Below, one piece after another: positions 1 to 6,333 of a stretch of 7,960 nucleotides of DNA. The notes below the pieces were generated by a model. It did no database searches, had not been told where the DNA came from, and worked only from the letters and a program-made list of their open reading frames with translations. The stretch is taken from positions 1 to 7,960 of the forward strand of contig NATK01000072.1 of the NCBI GenBank assembly GCA_002085285.1, in the 5' to 3' direction. Source of the DNA: Candidatus Latescibacteria bacterium 4484_7 (GTDB lineage: Bacteria > Krumholzibacteriota > Krumholzibacteriia > Krumholzibacteriales > Krumholzibacteriaceae). The translations under genes were made by a program, and so were the position numbers. Every line of letters begins with the position of its first letter. Position 1 is the first letter of the stretch.

Positions 1-644
1 CTCAACCTTACAATCCTCTGTGTATGTTCGGCGATATACTCTTCATGAGTGACTATAACTATGGTATTGCCGTCATTATGAATCTTTCTGAATATGCTCA
101 TGATCTCTTCACCGGTCTTGCTGTCGAGGTTGCCTGTCGGTTCGTCGGCTAGGATGATAGAAGGTCTGTTAATCAGTGCACGAGCTATTGCAACTCTCTG
201 CCTCTGACCTCCCGAAAGCTCGTTTGGCCTGTGAACAGCCCTCTCTGCAAGGCCTACCGCTCTAAGTGCTTCCATGGCCCTCTCCCTGCGCTCCTTCGTA
301 GGCACACCGCCGTAGACGAGAGGCAGCTCGACATTTTGCAGAGCCGTAGCGCGAGGCAGAAGATTGAACGTCTGAAACACGAAACCGATCTCTTTGTTTC
401 TTATTCGTGCCAGCTCGTCGTCATCGAAGCCGCTCACTTCCTGGCCTTTCAAAAAGTATTTCCCCGCGGTAGGCGTATCGAGACATCCGAGGATATTCAT
501 GAATGTGGACTTGCCCGAGCCGGAAGGTCCCATTATAGCGACGTACTCGTTTGTGTCTATTTCGAGGTCTACTCCGGCAAGGGCGAGAATCTTCTGAACT
601 CCTACATCGTATATCTTCTTTACACCTTCAACCTTGATCAACAT
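1..644 (-). CDS. ABC transporter ATP-binding protein, MacB/LolD type (3' end outside window)
   Basis: This is the cytoplasmic ATPase of an ABC transporter, which hydrolyses ATP to drive a partner permease. The 214 visible codons cover nearly the whole nucleotide-binding domain. Walker A is GPSGSGKST at residues 39-47, the ABC signature LSGGQ is at 143-147, Walker B with the catalytic glutamate is ILADEP around 164-169, and the H-loop histidine is at 200 in IVTHEE. NLD after Walker B and the FNLLP stretch after the Q-loop are typical of the MacB/LolD/FtsE group, which works with FtsX-like permeases. The ATG at 644 has GGGGAG 8 nt upstream. The gene begins 24 bp after the TolC-family gene, so the two are probably co-transcribed and serve one tripartite efflux or lipoprotein/peptide export system. 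Family members usually end some 10-30 residues later, so only the tail is missing. The substrate cannot be told. LolD is an alternative, but the TolC neighbour favours a MacB-like role. Confidence 0.93.
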   Translation of the reverse strand, partial: MLIKVEGVKKIYDVGVQKILALAGVDLEIDTNEYVAIMGPSGSGKSTFMNILGCLDTPTAGKYFLKGQEVSGFDDDELARIRNKEIGFVFQTFNLLPRATALQNVELPLVYGGVPTKERRERAMEALRAVGLAERAVHRPNELSGGQRQRVAIARALINRPSIILADEPTGNLDSKTGEEIMSIFRKIHNDGNTIVIVTHEEYIAEHTQRIVRL

Positions 645-668
645 ATGACAAACTCCCCGGTAGATACA

Positions 669-2006
669 TTAATCGCTGTATACGCGTCTTCCAGTGGCTC
701 TTGCAAGATCGGCCCTGGCAATCAAATAATCACACTTCGCATCGATCACGTCCGCCTTCGCCTGAGCCAATGCCACCTGAGCATCTATCGTCTCAAGCAT
801 CGTTCCTGCACCGACCCTGTAACGTTCCTCGGCAAGCTTCAGGTCTTCCTTCGCCTGGGTGACCGTCTCTTCGGCCACACCTATCCGCTCCTCTGCCTGC
901 TGGATGTTCAACACGATCGTCTTTATCTCCTTGACCGCGTCGAGCCTTGCAGCTTCGAGATTGTATTCCGCAATCCTGCAATCCGCCTTTGCTCTACTCA
1001 CGTTCGAACTAGTCGCAAACTGGTCGAATATATTGAAGTTGAGATATCCTGTTATCATCCACATGTATTCGTTGTCGAAAAAGTCGAGATTCTGCGCCAT
1101 CCGTCTGTCGTTCCAGCTATAGCTGAAATTAGCCCCGAGCTGCGGATACCAGCCGCTCTTTGCTGCAGCCATACCGGCCTTCGCCGATTCGAGCGACAGA
1201 GAAAGGCTTTTCAGGTCAGGACGGTTCGCCAGGGCAAAACTCACCTCTTTCTTCAAATCTGGTTCATAGAAATCGACCGTCATCGTCGTGTCGACGAGGA
1301 TTTCGGTTTGCTCGCGCCTGTTGAGAAGTGCATTCAAATCTTCCTTGGCCTGCTCAACAGCATTCTTCGCCTTAATCATATCGAGTCTCGTGTTCGAGTA
1401 ACGAACCTTTGCCTTCAAGACATCGGCCCTCGTCGCAGATCCGACCTGTTGCAGTGCCTCGCTTCGTTCGAGGTTCTTCCTGGCAAGCTCTACGCTCTCT
1501 TCTTGAACGTGAAGAAGCATCTTCGTTCGTACGAGATTATAATAAGCCCTTATAACCTGAGCGGCGATGAGGTCACGTTTGTACATGAAATCTTCCTTCG
1601 CTGCATCCCGGCTCTTCATGGACGAGCGGATATTGTTAATGGTGGCTCCTCCGTCGAAAAGCACCATGTCGCTCGAGAACCTCAACGTGTAATCTTCGTA
1701 ATCAAATCCATTTCGCTGTACCGGTCTTCCCTGATTGTCGAATTGAACGGACGAGGGACCGTAGAACCTGTGACCCGTGTAGAAGGAAAGAGACATCCTC
1801 GGCATGAGTCTTCCGTAGTTCAGCAGCAGCCCGCTCTGAGCCTTCCTGTAACCCTGCCTTGCAATACCTATTTGAGGATTGTTGTTCAAAGCGATAGATA
1901 TGCAGTCTTTCAGAGTCAAAAGCTCTGCTCCTCCCGCTTCAACTCCGGAAAAAACAAGAATAATCACCCCAACGAACATAAAAGAAAATACCTTTCGAAT
2001 CATCAT
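669..2006 (-). CDS. TolC-family outer-membrane efflux protein
   Basis: This is an outer-membrane channel subunit of the TolC/OEP family, which as a trimer forms a beta-barrel plus periplasmic alpha-tunnel for tripartite efflux or type I secretion. The 445 residues match the family length. Residues 1-24 form a Sec signal peptide (basic start, hydrophobic core, VEAGG at the cleavage region) with no lipobox cysteine. Two OEP repeats follow, roughly 30-230 and 250-440. Each has long heptad-rich helices and a beta-strand segment with the family motif, VLFDGG at 115-120 and NIFDQF at 325-330. NRPDL at 261-265 and the ERYRVGAG segment at 394-401 before a long Ala-rich helix are also characteristic. 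Two ATG codons are adjacent; AAGGGG lies 6 nt before the first, so I keep 2006. The gene has its own likely promoter, sits after the terminator of the ton operon, and is followed 24 bp later by an ABC ATPase, its probable partner. The family assignment is firm; the substrate is unknown. Confidence 0.95.
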   Translation of the reverse strand: MMIRKVFSFMFVGVIILVFSGVEAGGAELLTLKDCISIALNNNPQIGIARQGYRKAQSGLLLNYGRLMPRMSLSFYTGHRFYGPSSVQFDNQGRPVQRNGFDYEDYTLRFSSDMVLFDGGATINNIRSSMKSRDAAKEDFMYKRDLIAAQVIRAYYNLVRTKMLLHVQEESVELARKNLERSEALQQVGSATRADVLKAKVRYSNTRLDMIKAKNAVEQAKEDLNALLNRREQTEILVDTTMTVDFYEPDLKKEVSFALANRPDLKSLSLSLESAKAGMAAAKSGWYPQLGANFSYSWNDRRMAQNLDFFDNEYMWMITGYLNFNIFDQFATSSNVSRAKADCRIAEYNLEAARLDAVKEIKTIVLNIQQAEERIGVAEETVTQAKEDLKLAEERYRVGAGTMLETIDAQVALAQAKADVIDAKCDYLIARADLARATGRRVYSD

Positions 2007-2115
2007 CGATCACCCCTTAGACATGACGGCAATTCAACCTACATCGGCATATTATTGATCGACAAGGAGCTTTTAATTAATACGATTTCAAACCGAATGT
2101 GTTTCAAATATAACC

Positions 2116-2144
2116 ATTATACTTCAATACCAGGATTAATTAAA
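2116..2144 (-). promoter_or_regulatory. Probable sigma70-type promoter for the TolC/ABC operon
   Basis: On the minus strand a perfect -10 box TATAAT lies at 2121-2116. A weak -35 (TTTAAT, 3 of 6 to consensus) lies at 2144-2139 with a 17-bp spacer. It sits between the terminator of the upstream operon (2208-2181) and the TolC-family start at 2006, which is where a promoter is needed. The implied leader is roughly 100 nt. The surrounding DNA is very AT-rich, so a chance match is possible. Confidence 0.45.
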
Positions 2145-2180
2145 CGGACAATTTCGAACTTCCATGAAAAAACGGCTTAT

Positions 2181-2208
2181 AAAAAAAGAACCCGAAGAAT
2201 TCGGGTCC
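2181..2208 (-). terminator. Intrinsic terminator of the exbB-exbD-exbD-tonB operon
   Basis: Reading the minus strand, GGACCCGAA at 2208-2200 pairs with TTCGGGTTC at 2196-2188. This makes a 9-bp stem with one G-T wobble and a 3-nt loop. A run of seven T follows directly (2187-2181). It begins 29 bp after the tonB stop codon. It separates the Ton block from the TolC-family gene, which therefore needs its own promoter. Confidence 0.87.
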
Positions 2209-2236
2209 TTTACTCTTTTAATATGTTCTGCCCATG

Positions 2237-2863
2237 TCAATGCAGAGAGAATCTTATCGGTACTGCAACGGCAGCCTTTACCGGCACTGTTCTCTGTTTT
2301 GCAGGTTTGAAGAGAAACTTTCTCGCAGCCTCCATAGCCGCCCTCTCCATAGCCGGAGTAACGTCGGACTGAATAACGCTAACGCTGACCACCTTACCGT
2401 CCTCTCCGACTACGACTCGAAGCAAAACGATCCCCTCGATACCCGCCGTTCGTGCAAGATCTGGATATTTCGGAGGAACGTACTTTATCAGAACGGGCGG
2501 CTCGTCGAATGCATAGAACTCCTGCGCTTTCTCAGATGGAGGCGGAGGCGGGGGCGGCACATCACTGATCTTATCAAAACTCGTTGGTGCGATATCCGCT
2601 TCCTCGTCTACCTCTTCACCTGCAGCCGCTTCGATAGGAACGGCAGGTTGAGCAATCTCCTTGGGCGGAGGCGGAATCTCGAAAGATTCGGGCAGCTCGA
2701 CGGCCTGAAACGTCTCTTCCCTTAAAACGTAAGGCTTGAACTCGAACGGAGGTGAGAAGTAAAACATCAAGAAATGAATGATAATAGCCAGAAAGAGGGC
2801 GTTCCTCAGATACCTATGATACCCTCTCTTGAACTCTACATTTGCTATGGCCACGGTAGCCAC
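2237..2863 (-). CDS. tonB: Energy transducer TonB
   Basis: This is a TonB-family protein: anchored in the inner membrane with ExbB/ExbD, it spans the periplasm and passes proton-motive-force energy to TonB-dependent outer-membrane receptors. A short cytoplasmic basic N-terminus is followed by one membrane segment at about 21-37, containing His30, which may correspond to the conserved TM histidine of TonB proteins. A Pro/Glu/Ala-rich periplasmic spacer spans about 38-125, with PPPP at 64-67 and seven prolines at 103-109. The globular TonB C-terminal domain spans about 126-208 and carries YPDLARTAGIEG followed by GEDGKV, the usual family signature. The 208-residue length is normal. No ATG suits the N-terminus (the first internal Met is inside the TM), so translation must start at a GTG; GGGAG lies 7 nt before the one at 2863. 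It is the last gene of the operon, 20 bp after the second exbD. The receptor partner is not in the window. Confidence 0.94.
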   Translation of the reverse strand: MATVAIANVEFKRGYHRYLRNALFLAIIIHFLMFYFSPPFEFKPYVLREETFQAVELPESFEIPPPPKEIAQPAVPIEAAAGEEVDEEADIAPTSFDKISDVPPPPPPPSEKAQEFYAFDEPPVLIKYVPPKYPDLARTAGIEGIVLLRVVVGEDGKVVSVSVIQSDVTPAMERAAMEAARKFLFKPAKQRTVPVKAAVAVPIRFSLH

Positions 2864-2883
2864 TTTTCTTCTCCCTCTTCCTC

Positions 2884-3297
2884 TTACGGACCCTCTTCCT
2901 GATATATCGACGTAAACGATACGTTCACAGCGTTAGCATCTTTGAGCTCTTCCATTATATTTGAGACAAGCCTGTATTTAGCCCTATGGTCCACGTTGAA
3001 GGCTACGATCAAGCTCCTGTTGTCTTCAAGCTTGCGGGCTATTATGATGTGTATGTCTTTGATTCTCACGAGCTTGTCGTTTATACTAATTCTGTTGAAC
3101 CTATCGGCCCATATATGCACCAGTCGCTCTCTTTCCTGCTGCGTCCCTGACTTCGCCCTCGGCAGCACTATGGGTAATCCTTCTTCCATCTTAAATATAG
3201 TCGTAACCATGAAAAATATCAATAGGAGGAAGATGATGTCCGACATCGAAGATGTCGGGATCTTAGCTTCTATCTTTTGTTTTGTCTTAAACTCCAC
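2884..3297 (-). CDS. exbD: ExbD/TolR family biopolymer transport protein (second copy)
   Basis: This is a single-pass inner-membrane subunit of the ExbB/ExbD proton motor. The 137 residues have a short cytoplasmic N-terminus, then TSSMSDIIFLLLIFFMVTT with the proton-relay aspartate at residue 20 at the start of the only TM helix (about 20-37). A periplasmic ExbD domain follows, beginning with GLPIVLP at 40-46. The frame is open upstream only as far as a TGA 27 nt before the GTG at 3297, with no ATG between, so GTG is the start. Its ribosome-binding site is weak (GAGAAAGAG about 8 nt upstream). It lies 27 bp after the first exbD and 20 bp before tonB. It shares the SSMSDI-FLLLIFF core with its neighbour but diverges in the periplasmic domain, so the two are paralogues rather than a fresh duplication. 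Tandem ExbD genes are common in this kind of organism and may form a mixed dimer. Confidence 0.93.
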   Translation of the reverse strand: MEFKTKQKIEAKIPTSSMSDIIFLLLIFFMVTTIFKMEEGLPIVLPRAKSGTQQERERLVHIWADRFNRISINDKLVRIKDIHIIIARKLEDNRSLIVAFNVDHRAKYRLVSNIMEELKDANAVNVSFTSIYQEEGP

Positions 3298-3324
3298 TTT
3301 ATCAGCTCTTTCTCTATTTCAACC

Positions 3325-3729
3325 CTAAGGATTGAGCGTTCGAAGTGAAATTCTCTTCGCATCCGCCAATCTCAGTTGATCGAGTATATGGACCATCAAC
3401 CCATAGTCTGCATTGGGTTCAGTCTCTATCACTACTACGAGTTTTGGATTGATCTTCAGCTTGTTTTCCACGAGCTGCTTGATCTCGGACAGGTGAATGG
3501 GGCCTGTGTCGCTTGTCGTAATCGTACCATTGGCGTGCGCCTGGATATGGAATACGGTGCTCCTCTTCAGCTTGACCTGCCTCGAGCCTTTCCCCGGGAG
3601 AGCCATGGGCAGCCCTCTCTCCACTGCAAACATCGTACTCACGAGAAAAAAGATGAGAAGCAGGAAGTTGATGTCGGACATCGATGAAGTGTTGAATTCG
3701 GCACTGACTCTGGCTCTCTTTCTGATCAT
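3325..3729 (-). CDS. exbD: ExbD/TolR family biopolymer transport protein (first copy)
   Basis: This is a single-pass inner-membrane partner of ExbB in the proton-driven energiser for TonB. The 134 residues comprise a basic cytoplasmic start, then SSMSDINFLLLIFFLVST with the conserved protonatable Asp at residue 19. One TM helix spans about 19-36. The periplasmic domain opens with GLPMALP (39-45) and carries the family's late segment VVVIETEPNADYG at about 98-110. The ATG at 3729 has AGAGGG 8 nt upstream. The gene begins 15 bp after exbB stops and ends 27 bp before the second exbD, so all four genes look co-transcribed. TolR is the alternative within the same superfamily; the TonB gene in the operon, and the absence of tolA, tolB or pal here, favour ExbD. 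Confidence 0.94.
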   Translation of the reverse strand: MIRKRARVSAEFNTSSMSDINFLLLIFFLVSTMFAVERGLPMALPGKGSRQVKLKRSTVFHIQAHANGTITTSDTGPIHLSEIKQLVENKLKINPKLVVVIETEPNADYGLMVHILDQLRLADAKRISLRTLNP

Positions 3730-3744
3730 CCGATTAACCCTCTT

Positions 3745-4620
3745 TTAAACCTTGCCCGTTCTCTGCAACTCAACCAATTCATTGACCAATTCCGCGGAAG
3801 CCTCCTCCATCTCCAGTACGAATCTATCGATCTGGGAGATGAAATACGAATAAGCGATACTCACCGGAATAGCGATGATGAGACCTGTTGCCGTGGTTAT
3901 AAGAGCCTCTTCGATACCGGAAGCGACCACCTTCGCGCTAACCTGCTCAGCAGCGGCTATAGCTGCGAAAGCGCTGATCATACCCGATACCGTTCCAAGG
4001 AATCCGAGCAACGGTGCAACCTGGGCAACCGTAGCTATCCATACCAGGCCTCGTTCGAGGAAAGACGTCTCGATACTTCCAGCGGTTTCGATCGCCTCTT
4101 TTACCGCCTCGGGGCCATGCCCCGCTCTGAGCAATCCCGAATGAATGATCGCCGCGATAGGGCCACGTGTTCTCTCGCAAACACCCATCGCCGCCTCTAT
4201 ACCCTCTGTACGGAGTGCATTCAAAACCTCTCCCATGAACTTCTTGACATTCACCCTCGCACGGAAGAGCGAAAAGAACCGCTCGATGATGAACACGAGA
4301 CCTACGATCGAGGCGATGAGAAGGAAGTGCATGAAAACACCGCCCTGCACATACTTTTCACCGATCCCGCTGTGCCTCAAGTTATACAACCATCCGAGCT
4401 TTTTCCGTTCTCTCAAATCCGCTATTTTCCTTGCAACGGCAACCGAATCACCCTTGGCCATCGCAAGGGAATCCTGTTCTGATTCAACCTGCAACTGCGT
4501 CTCAGACGCAACCCCTTGAGTCTTGTCCTGAGCAAGAAGCACGGAAGAAGAAAATGCGACGAGAACAACTGCCAGCATAGCGATGTAAACCATCATTTCC
4601 GAGCGGTTTCTTTTGACCAT
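3745..4620 (-). CDS. exbB: MotA/TolQ/ExbB proton channel family protein
   Basis: This is the ExbB-type pentameric inner-membrane channel subunit that with ExbD converts proton flow into movement of TonB. I start it at the ATG at 4620 (291 aa) because AAAAGGAG lies exactly 8 nt upstream; the earlier GTG at 4629 would overlap that Shine-Dalgarno. Residues 1-30 form a signal-peptide or signal-anchor segment ending VLLAQD. A charged, probably periplasmic stretch follows at about 31-92. Then comes the ExbB core: TM1 at 93-114 ending IIERF, a cytoplasmic helical domain (about 118-190), TM2 in VAPLLGFLGTVSGM (201-214) and TM3 in ALITTATGLIIAIPVSIAY (239-257). The two last motifs are diagnostic of MotA/TolQ/ExbB. 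The N-terminal extension distinguishes it from short TolQ/ExbB proteins and is seen in some ExbB subfamilies. It is the first gene of the operon, with a promoter and about 134-nt leader upstream. Confidence 0.95.
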   Translation of the reverse strand: MVKRNRSEMMVYIAMLAVVLVAFSSSVLLAQDKTQGVASETQLQVESEQDSLAMAKGDSVAVARKIADLRERKKLGWLYNLRHSGIGEKYVQGGVFMHFLLIASIVGLVFIIERFFSLFRARVNVKKFMGEVLNALRTEGIEAAMGVCERTRGPIAAIIHSGLLRAGHGPEAVKEAIETAGSIETSFLERGLVWIATVAQVAPLLGFLGTVSGMISAFAAIAAAEQVSAKVVASGIEEALITTATGLIIAIPVSIAYSYFISQIDRFVLEMEEASAELVNELVELQRTGKV

Positions 4621-4628
4621 ACGACGCA

Positions 4629-4636
4629 CTCCTTTT
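4629..4636 (-). promoter_or_regulatory. Shine-Dalgarno site that fixes the exbB start
   Basis: AAAAGGAG on the minus strand ends 8 nt before the ATG at 4620. The in-frame GTG at 4629-4627 directly abuts the site, too close to be used. This argues for the ATG start three codons downstream of the GTG. Confidence 0.85.
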
Positions 4637-4676
4637 GAGGTTAATAGATTCCTTTATATAAAAACTTGCTCTCGAT

Positions 4677-4710
4677 GATCATCCGTAAAAATGGTGATTT
4701 TTAGATGATC
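4677..4710 (-). other. Potential hairpin in the exbB 5' leader
   Basis: On the minus strand GATCATC (4710-4704) and its complement GATGATC (4683-4677) enclose AAAAAT, CACC and ATTTTT (4702-4687). This gives a 7-bp outer stem, a 1x3 internal loop, a 6-bp AT inner stem and a 4-nt loop. It lies between the promoter at 4789-4761 and the exbB ribosome-binding site. It has no adjoining T-run, so it does not look like a terminator. It could be an mRNA leader structure or a DNA operator; no function is shown. Confidence 0.4.
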
Positions 4711-4760
4711 TGGTGTTTAAGTACCTAAAATTTAAGAAATTCAGGTCGTTTAATGTGATT

Positions 4761-4789
4761 AAAATAGTTAATGCGTTCATTGTTGTCAA
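4761..4789 (-). promoter_or_regulatory. Sigma70-type promoter for the exbB-exbD-exbD-tonB operon
   Basis: On the minus strand a perfect -35 TTGACA lies at 4789-4784, followed after exactly 17 bp by TATTTT (4 of 6 to consensus) at 4766-4761. It begins 27 bp after the stop codon of the GWxTD gene. The implied transcript start is near 4754, giving a leader of about 134 nt before the exbB ATG. No clear operator such as a Fur box overlaps it. Confidence 0.68.
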
Positions 4790-4816
4790 CCAAAAATTCC
4801 TTCCGCCCGAGCGATA

Positions 4817-6310
4817 TTAATCGCTGAACATGTCCTCGCTCGTACCTACGAGATCGTATTCGCCGAAACCGTCCTTGTCTTCGAACAAAAGTCGCAATCC
4901 AGAGGCGACTGTCATTACACGATCCTTCTTTAGAATAGGATCGCCGTTCACATTGTAAATCCACAGCTCATAAGCCCCCGCGTCACTACCTGCGAATCCC
5001 CTGAAGAGCTTGCTCTGCGAATCCTTTATATAATTCATGGAATGCCTTCTCGCACCGGGCGGCCCCTGCCTTAATGTAAAGCTGTGTACTACTATCTTGT
5101 ACCTGTCAGTCAATTTGTCCATAGCTTCGGTCAGGTCGTCGCCGCTGTTCGGAACAACCTGCTTTATGATCTCATCGGGAGGGCCGAATCTTATATACAA
5201 GATGCCCCTATCAGTCAAGGCGCCCCTCGTCAAAGAGCCAAAATTGTTGTCCGCGTAACGAAGACGCGCCATGAACTTCTCGAACGCCTCGTTCTTCGCC
5301 GTATGAGGAGTGGGATCAAGCTTGCGCCATAGAGAGTCGAGCATACTCTCCTGCTCTCCCAGGCTGTTCTTCTTGAACGTCTCGTATTGCTCGTCATCGA
5401 GCAATATCCTCGCTTCGACGAGAAGCTCCCTTTGCGGCTTCTGCCAGTTCATGAGCTCCCACGAAACGTTGAAGTCCTTTGCCGTAGAATGATACGCTCC
5501 TTCTAAGCCTGCCTCTACGATTAGCCTGTATTGACCTGCGGGGATCGCACTTATATCGATCGATCTCACAAAAGACATCATTGGTGCGATGACACCTGCT
5601 CTAACGGAATCGTGCAGGACAACGACGCCCTTGTAGTCCAGAACATCCGTTCTCAAATCGATTGAATCCGCCTTCACAGAGGTTTTCATATAGGCACGCA
5701 CAAAGTAGGTCAACGTGTCGTTTCTCAACCCGTATATGCGCATCGGATTGGGAACGAACCTTTCTCCCCTCTTCGACCAGACAAGAACGGGTTCGCTCAA
5801 AACGATTCCTCTGGCAGGAAATTCGGGCACTTTCACGGGGATGTTGGAAAGTCTCGATACCGCATAAGACCTTTTCAAAATGGAAAAGGCGTTGCCTTTC
5901 TTGTTGTTCAAATCCTTGACTCGAGCGTCGAGAGTGTAATTCCCAGGATAAACACGACATGAATCCGTCAGGTAAACAAAGCTGGATATATCCTTGGCTG
6001 CCGGCTTCGAATCCCTCTCGTCCTTGATTCGATAGCCCTTGGAAAAAACCACTTGCTTGTGACTATCGCGAAGTGATACCTCAAGCTCGAGGAGTGCCTT
6101 ATAGAGATGATCCCCAACCTTCTTGTACTCGATGTCTCTCGTCGGAACTGATATCTGGATGAGTTCGGTCACCTTGCCGTTCTCCGACGGAAATGCGGAG
6201 AGATCGATATAGAACTCGAAATCTCCCTCTCCCCTGATCACCGCCCCGTTCAGCGGCACCGAAAGCGCCAGAGAAAACAGCAAAATAGTAAATGAAAAAA
6301 GCCGCTTCAT
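4817..6310 (-). CDS. GWxTD domain-containing protein (GALTD variant), exported
   Basis: This belongs to the GWxTD-domain family, exported proteins of unknown function found mainly in FCB-type and related bacteria. I start at the ATG at 6310 (497 aa), giving a normal signal peptide: MKRLFSF, a hydrophobic core, and likely cleavage near LNGA (about residue 22). An in-frame GTG at 6319 is possible; neither start has a strong ribosome-binding site. The N-terminal two-thirds look like beta-rich, Ig-like modules (about 25-285). The GWxTD region is C-terminal: LDPTP at 331-335, FEKFMARLRYAD at about 343-354, then GALTDRG at 363-369, FGPPDE at 375-380 and YELWIY at 447-452. The tryptophan of the name motif is alanine here, while the motifs around it are intact. 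It lies 23 bp after the PorV/PorQ-type gene and upstream of the ton operon, so an envelope role linked to secretion or Ton-driven transport is inferred, not shown. Confidence 0.9.
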   Translation of the reverse strand: MKRLFSFTILLFSLALSVPLNGAVIRGEGDFEFYIDLSAFPSENGKVTELIQISVPTRDIEYKKVGDHLYKALLELEVSLRDSHKQVVFSKGYRIKDERDSKPAAKDISSFVYLTDSCRVYPGNYTLDARVKDLNNKKGNAFSILKRSYAVSRLSNIPVKVPEFPARGIVLSEPVLVWSKRGERFVPNPMRIYGLRNDTLTYFVRAYMKTSVKADSIDLRTDVLDYKGVVVLHDSVRAGVIAPMMSFVRSIDISAIPAGQYRLIVEAGLEGAYHSTAKDFNVSWELMNWQKPQRELLVEARILLDDEQYETFKKNSLGEQESMLDSLWRKLDPTPHTAKNEAFEKFMARLRYADNNFGSLTRGALTDRGILYIRFGPPDEIIKQVVPNSGDDLTEAMDKLTDRYKIVVHSFTLRQGPPGARRHSMNYIKDSQSKLFRGFAGSDAGAYELWIYNVNGDPILKKDRVMTVASGLRLLFEDKDGFGEYDLVGTSEDMFSD

Positions 6311-6333
6311 GCCAATCACAAGCTTTCAGCCGA

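Noticed and set aside
231..2372. A 713-codon open frame on the plus strand
   Set aside because: It runs antisense through the ABC ATPase, the TolC-family gene, the intergenic region and into tonB. All three minus-strand genes have clear domains and motifs. The plus-strand product is rich in Arg, His, Cys and Ser with no recognisable domain, as expected of a shadow frame.
4618..4629. GTG at 4629 as the exbB start
   Set aside because: It directly abuts the Shine-Dalgarno sequence. The ATG at 4620 has ideal spacing.
4655..4660. TATATA as a second -10 box close to exbB
   Set aside because: The sequence 17 bp upstream is GATGAT, which does not resemble a -35 box. The promoter at 4789-4761 is much better.
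4674..4683. GATGATCATC as a Fur box controlling the ton operon
   Set aside because: It is a perfect 10-bp palindrome, but it matches the 19-bp Fur consensus poorly and lies about 80 bp downstream of the -10 box.
4810..4825. Inverted repeat AGCGAT-TAAT-ATCGCT at the end of the GWxTD gene as a terminator
   Set aside because: The 6-bp stem contains the stop codon in its loop and no T-run follows directly; the nearest T's come about 12 nt later. Read-through into exbB seems possible.
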